This document shows, piece after piece, positions 9,017 through 16,895 of a DNA stretch of 64,000 nucleotides. Each line of letters starts with the position of its first letter. Position 1 is the first letter of the stretch. Position numbers and translations under genes: made by a program. The notes under the pieces are model-generated. The model searched no databases, was not told the origin of the DNA, and worked only from the letters and a program-made list of their open reading frames with translations. Origin of the DNA: Desulfobacteraceae bacterium RAAP-1 (GTDB taxonomy: Bacteria; Desulfobacterota; Desulfobacteria; Desulfobacterales; Desulfatirhabdiaceae); the NCBI GenBank assembly GCA_001443525.1, contig LKPX01000004.1, forward strand, positions 16,717 to 80,716. The letters run 5' to 3'.

Positions 9017-9553
9017 TCAGTCAGGCGGCGGGTAAGCACCGTCGGATGCATCCGGAGCAGACGGATAGGATGGCGGTGGTGGGGGTGGTACATATGTCGA
9101 CCTTGCGCTTCTCCGGTAGCCGGGTATCTGGTTTCCTTTCGAATACATGCACTGCTGATAGGCAATGTCGTAACGCCTCTGAACTTCCATACCGGAAGAC
9201 TGAGCCTGACTGGAAGACACTGCAGCGCCACCAATCAACCCACTGACAGCGCCAATGCCCGCGCCTGCTCCCATGTTGCCGGAAGCCGAACCAATCACAG
9301 CACCCAACCCAGCACCCAGTACCGTTCCAATAGCCGATCCGGCAACAACGTTCTGATTAACCGTATCATTGGCGTTCCACCCAGTCTGTGCTTCCGCCCA
9401 GGACCTGCAATCCTGATCATCTGCGCGAAAAGTCGCAAAGGATTTCCCGGCACCCGGCAGCACCATAACGCTGGGGCCCGGCGGAATGGTAGCACAGCCA
9501 CCCATCGTACAAGCAACCACTACTGCCAATAAACATTGATGCAATCTGTTCAT
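9017..9553 (-). CDS. Glycine-zipper lipoprotein
   Basis: This 178-residue protein has a lipoprotein signal peptide with lipobox TMGGC (Cys20 is the predicted lipidated residue). A long Gly/Ala-rich segment (about residues 70-113, GAGLGAVIGSASG type) is a glycine-zipper membrane motif of the kind seen in outer-membrane lipoproteins such as SlyB/YmgG. The C-terminus is proline-rich (a run of six prolines). It follows the next gene upstream by only 13 bp on the same strand and has a strong GGGAGGTGA ribosome-binding site. A structural or stress-related envelope role is inferred; no enzymatic domain is visible. Confidence 0.8.
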   Translation of the reverse strand: MNRLHQCLLAVVVACTMGGCATIPPGPSVMVLPGAGKSFATFRADDQDCRSWAEAQTGWNANDTVNQNVVAGSAIGTVLGAGLGAVIGSASGNMGAGAGIGAVSGLIGGAAVSSSQAQSSGMEVQRRYDIAYQQCMYSKGNQIPGYRRSARSTYVPPPPPPSYPSAPDASDGAYPPPD

Positions 9554-9566
9554 ATAATCACCTCCC

Positions 9567-9941
9567 TCATCTGTCTGGGGGTGCTGGCTGCGGTAACACC
9601 TTCATCCAGCCGCCAGGACATTCCTTGACATATGGATAATACCCTCTGGGGCTTTCACAATAATACCAGTAGTCTCTATTCTCAGGCGGTGGCTGCTGAA
9701 TATACACTGGCGGCTCCTGCACCACCACGGGAGGAGGGGGCGGATAGTACGGCCGGGGCCACGGATCCACAACAATGGCCGGACCTCCCCAGAAAATCCC
9801 TGGATGATGCCATGGTCCTCCCCATGGGCCTCCACCTCCCCATGGACCCCATGGCCCTCCATGCCAACGTGCATATGAATTACCTGCTCCAATTCCGATT
9901 ACCCCCAATATTATACAAAAAACCAGCAATATCTTTTTCAT
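9567..9941 (-). CDS. Small exported Gly/Trp- and Pro-rich protein
   Basis: The product is 124 residues from the ATG at 9941, which has an AAGGTGG ribosome-binding site; an upstream in-frame ATG at 10013 would add residues encoded by the neighbouring repeat remnant and is rejected. It has a Sec signal peptide (MKKILLVFCIILG...), then GGPWGPWGG-type repeats, a proline/tyrosine-rich stretch, and a C-terminal motif YYC...GYYPYV..CPGGW that recurs in many small proteobacterial exported proteins of unknown function. It forms a two-gene unit with the lipoprotein downstream. Localisation to the periplasm or outer membrane is inferred. Confidence 0.75.
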   Translation of the reverse strand: MKKILLVFCIILGVIGIGAGNSYARWHGGPWGPWGGGGPWGGPWHHPGIFWGGPAIVVDPWPRPYYPPPPPVVVQEPPVYIQQPPPENRDYWYYCESPRGYYPYVKECPGGWMKVLPQPAPPDR

Positions 9942-9972
9942 GGTTCCACCTTCTTTCCGACATAACAATTCT

Positions 9973-10058
9973 GAAGGCTTCGTAAAAAGCCCGCAAGCTG
10001 AGTTGCGCTGCATTCCTCAAGATTTGCGCGCCTTTCCTGAACATTTTACGAAGCTGTC
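9973..10058 (+). repeat. Internally deleted copy of the ~150-bp structured repeat
   Basis: It has the left end (GGCTTCGTAAAAAGCCCGCA) and right inner end (TTTTACGAAGCTGTC) of the dispersed repeat but lacks the central part holding the apical hairpin. The bases up to ~10078 resemble a decayed outer terminus. It lies in the 309-bp gap between the exported-protein gene and pqiC. The rest of that gap holds only a short palindrome (ATCCATGGAT, near 10174) and no gene. Confidence 0.75.
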
Positions 10059-10250
10059 TAAAAACTTTCTTCAAGATGTTTAAGCAAATGGAATGCCAAA
10101 TGCGACAGCTTTGTCACAGATGGAAAACAACCCGATAGCCACCGTAACATCAGAACAAGCTGGATAACATCTATCCATGGATGGATAAACGTTAAACAGT
10201 CGTGATGGCTTCGAAAACCCGATTTCAGCGATTGAGCTGCAAAATATGCT

Positions 10251-10973
10251 TCACTTCTCGGTATTCGCAGGCGCTGAACCTTCCGCTTGGCTGCCCTGAG
10301 ATTTACTGTGGACGGTTTCACTGATTTTATCGGCAAGCGCATGGCTTAAATCAGCAATGACAAGGCTTTGAGTATGTACAATATCCGTATAAGTCTGGCC
10401 AGGACATTGTTCTGTCACATGATAATGAAACACAGCACTTCCCTGCCGTTTAGTATCCTTCAAGGTCCAAACAGCGTCCAGACAAACGCTGTCTCCCGGC
10501 TTTCCGTCAAAACGGTTGACATTGACGACCACCCTGTAATCCGGCTCCGTCAGGGTGTCATCCGTAAAAACAGTAGCGCCTTCGGATGCCAGCAAGCTGC
10601 TCAGATTTTCCGTCAAGACTCTCTTGATGTCATCTTTCAGTAGCCCCGCCCATTTATGAAATTCCGAGAAAACCATCTGATGATTCTCGGTTCTGACAGC
10701 AATCTGGGGACGCTTCAACATATCCGGAAGAATGACCGGCCCTACCGCAACGGTAAACCGGGAAACCGTTCCTGCGGCTTTGATGCTGTCTTCCGGACAC
10801 TGCATGGCGCTGAGCGTATAATACTTCGCAGACGGACTTCTGAAATAACAACCGGAAAATATCAGCGTCAGCAATATCAGAACTATCGGTAGATGCACGA
10901 CTCCGCAAGCTACCGGAACACCGCTGCCGGAATCCTGTTTCACCAATCCATCGCCTGAAGACCCCATTCTCAT
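10251..10973 (-). CDS. pqiC: PqiC-like ABC transport auxiliary lipoprotein
   Basis: This 240-residue outer-membrane lipoprotein of the PqiC/YmbA (DUF330) family partners the PqiB MCE tunnel in moving lipids across the periplasm. After a short N-terminal extension comes a hydrophobic segment ending in the lipobox FSGC, then the family hallmark AKYYTLSA, and a core ending in VIADLSHALADKI. Its ATG overlaps the pqiB stop (ATGA, 10970-10973), so the two are translationally coupled as in other pqi operons. The ~35-residue stretch before the hydrophobic core is long for a signal peptide; a later start is possible. Confidence 0.88.
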   Translation of the reverse strand: MRMGSSGDGLVKQDSGSGVPVACGVVHLPIVLILLTLIFSGCYFRSPSAKYYTLSAMQCPEDSIKAAGTVSRFTVAVGPVILPDMLKRPQIAVRTENHQMVFSEFHKWAGLLKDDIKRVLTENLSSLLASEGATVFTDDTLTEPDYRVVVNVNRFDGKPGDSVCLDAVWTLKDTKRQGSAVFHYHVTEQCPGQTYTDIVHTQSLVIADLSHALADKISETVHSKSQGSQAEGSAPANTEK

Positions 10974-12640
10974 TTTTCTTTTCCTTTCCCGGTAAGGATG
11001 GATTCAGGATGACTTTCCAGATAATCCGCCAGAACGCGCAGGGAACGGGCCGCGTCTGAAAGCTCTTGCAGCACATCTCCCATGCGGTACTGAAGCGGCG
11101 AATCCTTTTGCAAAACCGCCTGTGAAGCAGCCAGTGACAGGCGGGCCTGTTTCAGCACAGCATCAATCTCAGGCGTGGTGTTGGTGCGTAATCCGCTGAC
11201 CAGCATCTGAAGTTCGTTGACGGCGGGACCTATGGCTCGCAGGGATTTTAGAAGTTCCGGCGAACCGATGATCCCTTTTGCACTGTGAATCGTATCTTTC
11301 AGATCTTTTCCTATCTGGTCAATGGGCAGTCTGTCCAGTTTATCCACCACATGATTGATTTTAGTACCAAGTTCTTCGATCTGAGTTGGCAGGGTAGGAA
11401 TCGTAGGATAAGCGCCTTTATAAGAGGCCGATGCCCTCTGTGCATCCGGAAAAAAATCAAGCGCTACAAACTGCTGACCGGTCACCAGATTCCCTGTCTG
11501 GAGCTGCGCGCACAATCCTTTGGCCACCAGATAATTGATGATATTTTTAGGATTATGCTGTCCCTTGTCTTTTTTGATGCTGACACGCCCGGGTTCTATC
11601 ATGATCAGAACCGGTATATCAAAGACTTTCCGGGCGCCGTCGTACTCCAGCTTTAGATCCAGCACCTCGCCGATTTGGATACCACGGAACTCAACCGGCG
11701 CTCCGGGTGAAAGACCGCGAACAGACGTATTGAAATTCAGGATAAACAGTTTCTTTTCTGGATAATCTTTTTTCTGAGCAGCTTCCCGATTGGCAAAAAG
11801 AGTAAAAACCGCATCTTCAGAAGCGGTCGCTTCAGGTGCTTCAAAATTATCCACGACATCAAAAGCGATGCCGCCAACCATCAGCGATACCAGAGATTCT
11901 GTTTGAAGATGGAACCCCTGGGAGTCCAGTTTCATATCAAAACCACTGGCATTCCAGAACCGCGTGTTCTGATGAACATATTCATCATACGGCGCATTAA
12001 TGAATATTTTAAACAAAATACCGGAGCCATCCGACACCAGGTTATAGGCGATCACTTTGCCCACCGTAATCTGACGATAGTAAACCGGAGATCCGATTTC
12101 AATAGAACCCTTACGTTCCGCTTTCAGAGCGAAAACACGTCCTGGATCCGTCGTCGTCACGATAGGAGGTTCTTCCAAACCTTTAAAATTGCGTTCGGGA
12201 TCCCCTGATTTTCCTGGATCCATATCTATATAGGCGCCTGAAAACAAGGTTCCCAGCCCAGAGATGCCCTGGACAGCAATTCTGGCCCGAACCACCCAAA
12301 ATCTCGTGTTTTTGGACAGATATGCTTCGGCGCCCTTTACAAACTGGGCTTTCACCAATACTTTGGAAAAGTCCTTGCTCAAGGACAGGTCCGTCACCTG
12401 CCCGATTTCTACATCCTTGTAGCGGATTTTGGTTTTACCGGCTTCGAGCCCTTCGGCTGTTTTAAATGTGATGGTAACTTCAGGCCCCTTTTCAGAAAAG
12501 GTTTTATAGATGAGCCAGCATCCAACCAGCGCTGCAACGACCGGAATAATCCATACAATAGAGATGTAATGTTTACGGGAACGGATAACAGGCTGCGGAA
12601 TATCGGTATTGTCAGGTTCCAGGGAAGTATTCACATTCAT
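10970..12640 (-). CDS. pqiB: PqiB-like MCE-domain lipid transport protein
   Basis: This 556-residue inner-membrane-anchored periplasmic protein has one N-terminal transmembrane helix (about residues 28-45) followed by three MlaD/MCE domains. Each has the recognisable core G..V.Y....G.V (ITFKTAEGLEAGKTKIRYKD, then GSPVYYRQITVGKV, then GAPVEFRGIQIGEV). The C-terminal region is helical. PqiB forms a stack of MCE hexamers with a central channel between inner and outer membrane. The start overlaps the pqiA2 gene by 29 bp. Length matches E. coli PqiB closely. Confidence 0.92.
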   Translation of the reverse strand: MNVNTSLEPDNTDIPQPVIRSRKHYISIVWIIPVVAALVGCWLIYKTFSEKGPEVTITFKTAEGLEAGKTKIRYKDVEIGQVTDLSLSKDFSKVLVKAQFVKGAEAYLSKNTRFWVVRARIAVQGISGLGTLFSGAYIDMDPGKSGDPERNFKGLEEPPIVTTTDPGRVFALKAERKGSIEIGSPVYYRQITVGKVIAYNLVSDGSGILFKIFINAPYDEYVHQNTRFWNASGFDMKLDSQGFHLQTESLVSLMVGGIAFDVVDNFEAPEATASEDAVFTLFANREAAQKKDYPEKKLFILNFNTSVRGLSPGAPVEFRGIQIGEVLDLKLEYDGARKVFDIPVLIMIEPGRVSIKKDKGQHNPKNIINYLVAKGLCAQLQTGNLVTGQQFVALDFFPDAQRASASYKGAYPTIPTLPTQIEELGTKINHVVDKLDRLPIDQIGKDLKDTIHSAKGIIGSPELLKSLRAIGPAVNELQMLVSGLRTNTTPEIDAVLKQARLSLAASQAVLQKDSPLQYRMGDVLQELSDAARSLRVLADYLESHPESILTGKGKEK

Positions 12641-13298
12641 CTTCAGGTTCCTTTACATCCCAGATAAGCCTGGGATCAAAACCCATGGCGGCAAACATGG
12701 TCAGGAGCACAACAGCGGCAAAATAAATAACACCGCTTCGAGGCTCGACATTGGCCAGAGCGCCCAGATGCACCAAAGCCACAAGAATGGTGACCACAAA
12801 AACATCCACCATGGACCAACGCCCGATCGTCTCGACAATACGATACAAACGCGTGCGATCTTTAGGACGCCATCCGGAATGGCGCTGGACGGAAATTACC
12901 AGAAAAGAGAGGATCAGCAGCTTCAGGACGGGAATGAAAATACTGGCCGTAAAGATAATCAGGGCGATCGGCCACATTCCGGTAGCGATGAAATATATCA
13001 CACCGCTCATAATGGTATCCGTCTGCACACTTCCTAGGGAAGTCACAGTGGTGATAGGGATCAGATTGGCCGGAATATAAAAAATCAAAGCCGCTATAAT
13101 CAGCGCCCATGTACGCGCAATACTATTGGGCTTTCGAAGGTGCAGCGTTTCTCCACATCTCGGACATCTGCCAAATAGCCCTGTACTTGCTTCAGGAGGT
13201 CTCCGAACCAGTAAATGGCATACCGGACAGCTCAGCAGAAACGCCGCTTTTGCCGTAGCCACCGTCTCTGGTATCAGTACGTCTTCCACTGTTTCCAT
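12612..13298 (-). CDS. PqiA-domain membrane protein (second half)
   Basis: This 228-residue product is read from the ATG at 13298; an upstream in-frame ATG at 13361 would lie deep inside the preceding gene. It starts with a zinc-ribbon-like pair (CPVC and CPRCG) followed by about four transmembrane helices typical of a PqiA domain, with VETIGRWSMVDVFVV as the conserved loop. PqiA is the inner-membrane partner of PqiB. In E. coli one protein carries two PqiA domains; here they are encoded by two overlapping genes. The C-terminus overlaps the pqiB start, supporting a single operon. Confidence 0.87.
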   Translation of the reverse strand: METVEDVLIPETVATAKAAFLLSCPVCHLLVRRPPEASTGLFGRCPRCGETLHLRKPNSIARTWALIIAALIFYIPANLIPITTVTSLGSVQTDTIMSGVIYFIATGMWPIALIIFTASIFIPVLKLLILSFLVISVQRHSGWRPKDRTRLYRIVETIGRWSMVDVFVVTILVALVHLGALANVEPRSGVIYFAAVVLLTMFAAMGFDPRLIWDVKEPEDECEYFPGT

Positions 13299-13879
13299 AT
13301 TTGATGCGGATCCAAAGACGCCATACAGGCTGCGAGAACAAAAATAAGCGCCATAAAGCAAAACAGCGCAACATCAGGAATAATCTGCGCCATCTTTGCC
13401 AGTTTGACAATGGACACCAGAACCCCCACCATAAAAACTTCCATCATGCTCCACGAACCCAGCTTCTGCACCCAGCGAAACAAGACAAACATGCCGGGAA
13501 ATTTCACGCCCAAATACAGCGGCAACAGAACATACATCAGCAGGAGAATCTGCAATAGCGGAGCGATAAACGTGGTAAACAGAACCAGCAGCGCCAGCCA
13601 GGGCATTCCGGATATATAAAACCGTCGAATCCCGGTCAGCAGCAGCACATGCCGAGACTGCCCCTGAATTTTAAATCCCAGAAACGGAAACGAATTGGCC
13701 AGGATCAGCAGAAACAGACCCGCGAGCGCCAGCGCCAGCGTGCGTTCCACACTGTTGCGTTTGGACTGCGCCAGCAACGCTCCGCAACGGCAACAATAAG
13801 CGCTCATGCCATCCGGAATTTCAGAAACACGATGAAGAAGATCGCAGTCGTGGCAGGCAATCAAATGCTCATTCTTCAT
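13274..13879 (-). CDS. pqiA: PqiA-domain membrane protein (first half)
   Basis: This 201-residue protein has N-terminal cysteine pairs (CHDC, CCRCG) forming a zinc ribbon, then four hydrophobic helices with the conserved loop WVQKLGSWSMMEVFMVG. It is the first gene of the pqiA1-pqiA2-pqiB-pqiC operon and overlaps the second PqiA gene by ~25 bp. The function is presumably to deliver lipids to, or receive them from, the PqiB tunnel. The ribosome-binding site is weak. A copy of the ~150-bp repeat sits immediately upstream, inside the likely promoter region. Confidence 0.88.
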   Translation of the reverse strand: MKNEHLIACHDCDLLHRVSEIPDGMSAYCCRCGALLAQSKRNSVERTLALALAGLFLLILANSFPFLGFKIQGQSRHVLLLTGIRRFYISGMPWLALLVLFTTFIAPLLQILLLMYVLLPLYLGVKFPGMFVLFRWVQKLGSWSMMEVFMVGVLVSIVKLAKMAQIIPDVALFCFMALIFVLAACMASLDPHQIWKQWKTY

Positions 13880-13901
13880 AGTTTTATACCTTTATAAATT
13901 T

Positions 13902-14055
13902 GACGGCTTCATAAAAAGCCCGCATGCTGCGCCAGCGCCGCATCCATCGTCATTGCAGCGTACGACAGGTACGCTTCATTTTTTCAGGATTTGCGCGCCT
14001 TGCCTGTGAGCTTTTTACAAAGCCGTCCGAAATTCGACTTTTTACGAAGGCATCA
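13902..14055 (+). repeat. Structured ~150-bp repeat, full copy
   Basis: It runs from GACGGCTTCATAAAAAGCC to GACTTTTTACGAAGGCATC. The apical hairpin is GCGTAC-GACAG-GTACGC (13958-13974). It sits between the divergent sides of the pqi operon and the end of lgt. The remaining ~100 bp up to lgt show nothing else. Confidence 0.9.
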
Positions 14056-14159
14056 AATTTATCACATGACTCCGGATGGCCATGTTATATACTATTTTCA
14101 AAGGATGATTTCAAGATAAACGAATATGAATGGATAGATGCACCGGCTACGGCAGGCAG

Positions 14160-14939
14160 TCATGGTTTCCTTACCGCACGCGCCACCAGCCAGATCCCCA
14201 GGAGTACAAACGGGATGCTCAGCCACTGACCGACACTTAATATCAGATTGGCTTCATACACCGCCTCCTGCCGTGTTTTGAGGAACTCCAGCAGAAACCG
14301 CGCAAAAAACACCAGAATCAGAAAGACTCCCAGCAGCAGCCCCTTTTTTTCGGCGTTACCAGAGCGGCGATACATCAGCACCAAGACAACAAAAATAATA
14401 GCATAAGCAAGCGCTTCATAGAGCTGAACCGGATGCCTGGGTACGGCATCCACCCTGTCAAACACCACAGCCCAGCTTCGCGTCGTGGGAAGGCCGAGAA
14501 TTTCCGAATTAAAAAAGTTGCCGATTCGTATAAAAGATCCGGCCAGCGCCACTGGCAGCACAATCCGATCGAGCAGCCAGAGATAAGACGGACGACCGCT
14601 TTTTCGGGTATAGATATAGAGCGCCGTCAAAATTCCGATCGCTCCCCCATGACTGGCCAGCCCGCCTTCCCATATCTCAAGAATCTCGACGGGATGGCTC
14701 AAATAATAAACCGGATCGTAAAACAGACAATGTCCCAAACGCGCGCCAATCAGAACGCCGAAAAACATGTATATAAATAGACTGTCCAGCTCATCTTCCG
14801 ATCTGCCTTCCCGCCGATATATCCATTGAATGATTTTAAAACCAATCAGAAATGAAGTAGCAAACAGCACCCCATACCAGCGAATCGACAGAGGGCCGAC
14901 ATGAAAAATAACAGGATCGATGTTCCAGTGAATGTACAT
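14160..14939 (-). CDS. lgt: Prolipoprotein diacylglyceryl transferase
   Basis: This 259-residue integral membrane enzyme transfers diacylglyceryl from phosphatidylglycerol to the lipobox cysteine of prolipoproteins. Visible family motifs are the N-terminal PLSIRWYG, the essential histidine region GGLASHGG, the Lgt signature RIGNFFNSE, and HPVQLYEAL near the C-terminal half. About seven transmembrane helices fit the family. It is downstream of the TPR protein on the same strand (31-bp gap). At least two lipoproteins it would modify (the glycine-zipper protein and PqiC) are encoded nearby. Confidence 0.96.
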   Translation of the reverse strand: MYIHWNIDPVIFHVGPLSIRWYGVLFATSFLIGFKIIQWIYRREGRSEDELDSLFIYMFFGVLIGARLGHCLFYDPVYYLSHPVEILEIWEGGLASHGGAIGILTALYIYTRKSGRPSYLWLLDRIVLPVALAGSFIRIGNFFNSEILGLPTTRSWAVVFDRVDAVPRHPVQLYEALAYAIIFVVLVLMYRRSGNAEKKGLLLGVFLILVFFARFLLEFLKTRQEAVYEANLILSVGQWLSIPFVLLGIWLVARAVRKP

Positions 14940-14970
14940 TACCTTTTATCCATATTCGATTTTTCTTTCA

Positions 14971-15627
14971 TTATTTCGTCTCTTCCGTGGAAGAAGTCGC
15001 CTGTTGTTTCAGCGTTTTCAACATCTCTTCCACAGACTGGCCGCTGGAAAGGGCCGCCAGCGGATTGATGGCAAGCACAGATTCCCACGCCCGTATTGCG
15101 CCTGCCTTGTCATTCAGGTCATAAAGTAAAACGATACCTTTGTCGATACGGCTGATTTCATGTTTCGGATCGATTTCAGCCGCCTTGTCAAACGCATGAA
15201 TCGCTTCCCGAGGTTTACCGCTGAGGCGGTACATTACGCCCATATCGGTCCAAACATTGGCGTTTTGAGGATTGATGTCCAGCGCCTTCTGGTACGCCCG
15301 AATAGCCTCCTGATATCTGTTGGCGTCAAAACAGGCATCTCCCAGATCAATCCAGCCCTGAAGATCATGGGGATTTTTCTGAACCAGGCTGCTCAATGCC
15401 TCAATGCGAGACGCCATTTCCGGGGACTGGCTTTTTGCAGGCGCATCGCCGGTAAATTGCCCCATCGGAATACTGCCGGATTTATAAACGCCCACCACCA
15501 CCCCGACAAAAAAACCGATCACCAGAAATCCAACCGCAATCCAGACGACATTATAACGGTTATCCGACGATTTGCCACTTTTTTTTACAGATGGTATCGC
15601 ACTGTCACTTTTTTCTACATCTTCCAT
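14971..15627 (-). CDS. Membrane-anchored TPR-repeat protein
   Basis: This 218-residue protein has one transmembrane helix (about residues 27-48) after a short charged N-terminus. Three or so tetratricopeptide repeats follow (WIDLGDACFDANRYQEAIRA, then the VWTDMGVMYRLSGKPREAIH unit, then a weaker third), and the tail is Ser/Thr/Glu-rich. TPR domains mediate protein contacts; topology puts the repeats in the periplasm. It resembles CycH/NrfG-like TPR proteins only generally. It is cotranscribed with lgt. The 215-bp gap upstream (15628-15842) contains a short CAGGC/GCCTG hairpin and no supported gene. Confidence 0.8.
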   Translation of the reverse strand: MEDVEKSDSAIPSVKKSGKSSDNRYNVVWIAVGFLVIGFFVGVVVGVYKSGSIPMGQFTGDAPAKSQSPEMASRIEALSSLVQKNPHDLQGWIDLGDACFDANRYQEAIRAYQKALDINPQNANVWTDMGVMYRLSGKPREAIHAFDKAAEIDPKHEISRIDKGIVLLYDLNDKAGAIRAWESVLAINPLAALSSGQSVEEMLKTLKQQATSSTEETK

Positions 15628-15842
15628 ACCTGCATTTTCCTCCTGAATCGTAAAAATAGATGATGCCAGGCATTACGCCTGACAACCGATGCCGTTGCCA
15701 CAGGAGTTCTCTGTCCAAGGGCAAATATCTCCACAGGCAATGGACAACATCCTGAAAACCGCATCACATCACCCATATCATCAGGAAAATGCAGAAATTA
15801 TACCAGACGGCAAGCAGTTCCCAATCGAGGCGGTGAATTGCA

Positions 15843-16895
15843 TCAGATTGCATAACGGCAGGAACGCACCTGAATCAGCTCCGCCGTGATACTGACCGCG
15901 ATCTCTTCCGGGGTCTGTGCGCCGATGGACAGGCCGATGGGACTGTGTACCCGTTTAAAATCCGCGGCGGGAAATCCTTCTATTTCAAGCGCGTTGTAAA
16001 TAGCATCGCGCTTTTTCCGGGAGCCGATCATGCCGATGTAACCGGCAGGCGTTCGCAGCGCCTGCGCCAGTACTGTCTTGTCATGCAGATGCCCGCGGGT
16101 GAGGATGACAATATAAGCATCTTCATGAATAATGCGCCCCTCAAAAGCCCTGTCAAACGACGGCAGCACCTCCACCTCATCCGCTTCCGGAAAACGGCTG
16201 CGGTTGGCAAATTCGTCGCGGTCATCCAGTATTACCGTACGAAACCCCACCATTCTGGTGAAAATGGCGGTCTGAAGACTGACATGGCCCGCACCCAATA
16301 AATATACCGTATCCTGAGCGTATATGGGTTCGATAAACAAGCGCCGGCCACCGACTATTTTCAGAACAGGCATCCGCAGATGATCCGTCACCGCTCCAAT
16401 ATCCGCCTGCATGGCTTTCGATAATTCCACATAACCGATTTTTTTGCCATCTTCCTGCAGGATCATCCGGCTGATCCGCAAAGGTGAAGCGCCAACAGAC
16501 GTCAATTCCGTTATCATCACTCCTTTTCGGCGATGGTTCAGCATATCCAGCAGCTCCGAAAAAAACAGAACGGTTTCGGCGTTTGCATTCAGGGACTCCA
16601 GCAGGATTTCCATTTTCCCGCCGCAGATCATATCCATCTTGTCCACAACTTCTGACGTCAGATCAAAGGAACAGAGCACTGCCTTCCGGCTGCCCAGAAT
16701 GTCTCGAGACAGCCGCAACACTTCGGCTTCAATCCAGCCACCGCCGACAGTTCCTGAAACGATGTGATCTTCCCCCAGAACCATTCGGGTTCCAGCGGCT
16801 CTCGGCGTCGAGCCATCCTGACTCACGACCAGCGACACAACGACCGGCTTTTCCTGTTCCAGATATCTGTAAATATCAGTTACCCAGTTTTTCAT
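15843..16895 (-). CDS. XdhC-family molybdenum-enzyme maturation factor
   Basis: This 350-residue protein starts at the ATG at 16895, which has an AGGAG site and forms an ATGA overlap with the upstream ligase gene. The N-terminal XdhC/CoxI domain (VVSQDGSTPRAAGTRM, VGGGWIEAEV) is followed by the Rossmann-like XdhC_C domain (YLLGAGHVSLQTA, VILTRGHLHDK, MIGSRKKR). XdhC proteins bind molybdenum cofactor and insert the sulfurated form into xanthine-dehydrogenase-family enzymes. Last gene of the aldehyde oxidoreductase block, it most likely matures the enzyme encoded at 23502-26225. Confidence 0.92.
   Translation of the reverse strand: MKNWVTDIYRYLEQEKPVVVSLVVSQDGSTPRAAGTRMVLGEDHIVSGTVGGGWIEAEVLRLSRDILGSRKAVLCSFDLTSEVVDKMDMICGGKMEILLESLNANAETVLFFSELLDMLNHRRKGVMITELTSVGASPLRISRMILQEDGKKIGYVELSKAMQADIGAVTDHLRMPVLKIVGGRRLFIEPIYAQDTVYLLGAGHVSLQTAIFTRMVGFRTVILDDRDEFANRSRFPEADEVEVLPSFDRAFEGRIIHEDAYIVILTRGHLHDKTVLAQALRTPAGYIGMIGSRKKRDAIYNALEIEGFPAADFKRVHSPIGLSIGAQTPEEIAVSITAELIQVRSCRYAI

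Noticed and set aside
15628..15889. A 66-codon frame at 15689-15889
   Set aside because: It has no ribosome-binding site, overlaps the xdhC 3' end antisense and shows no recognisable feature.
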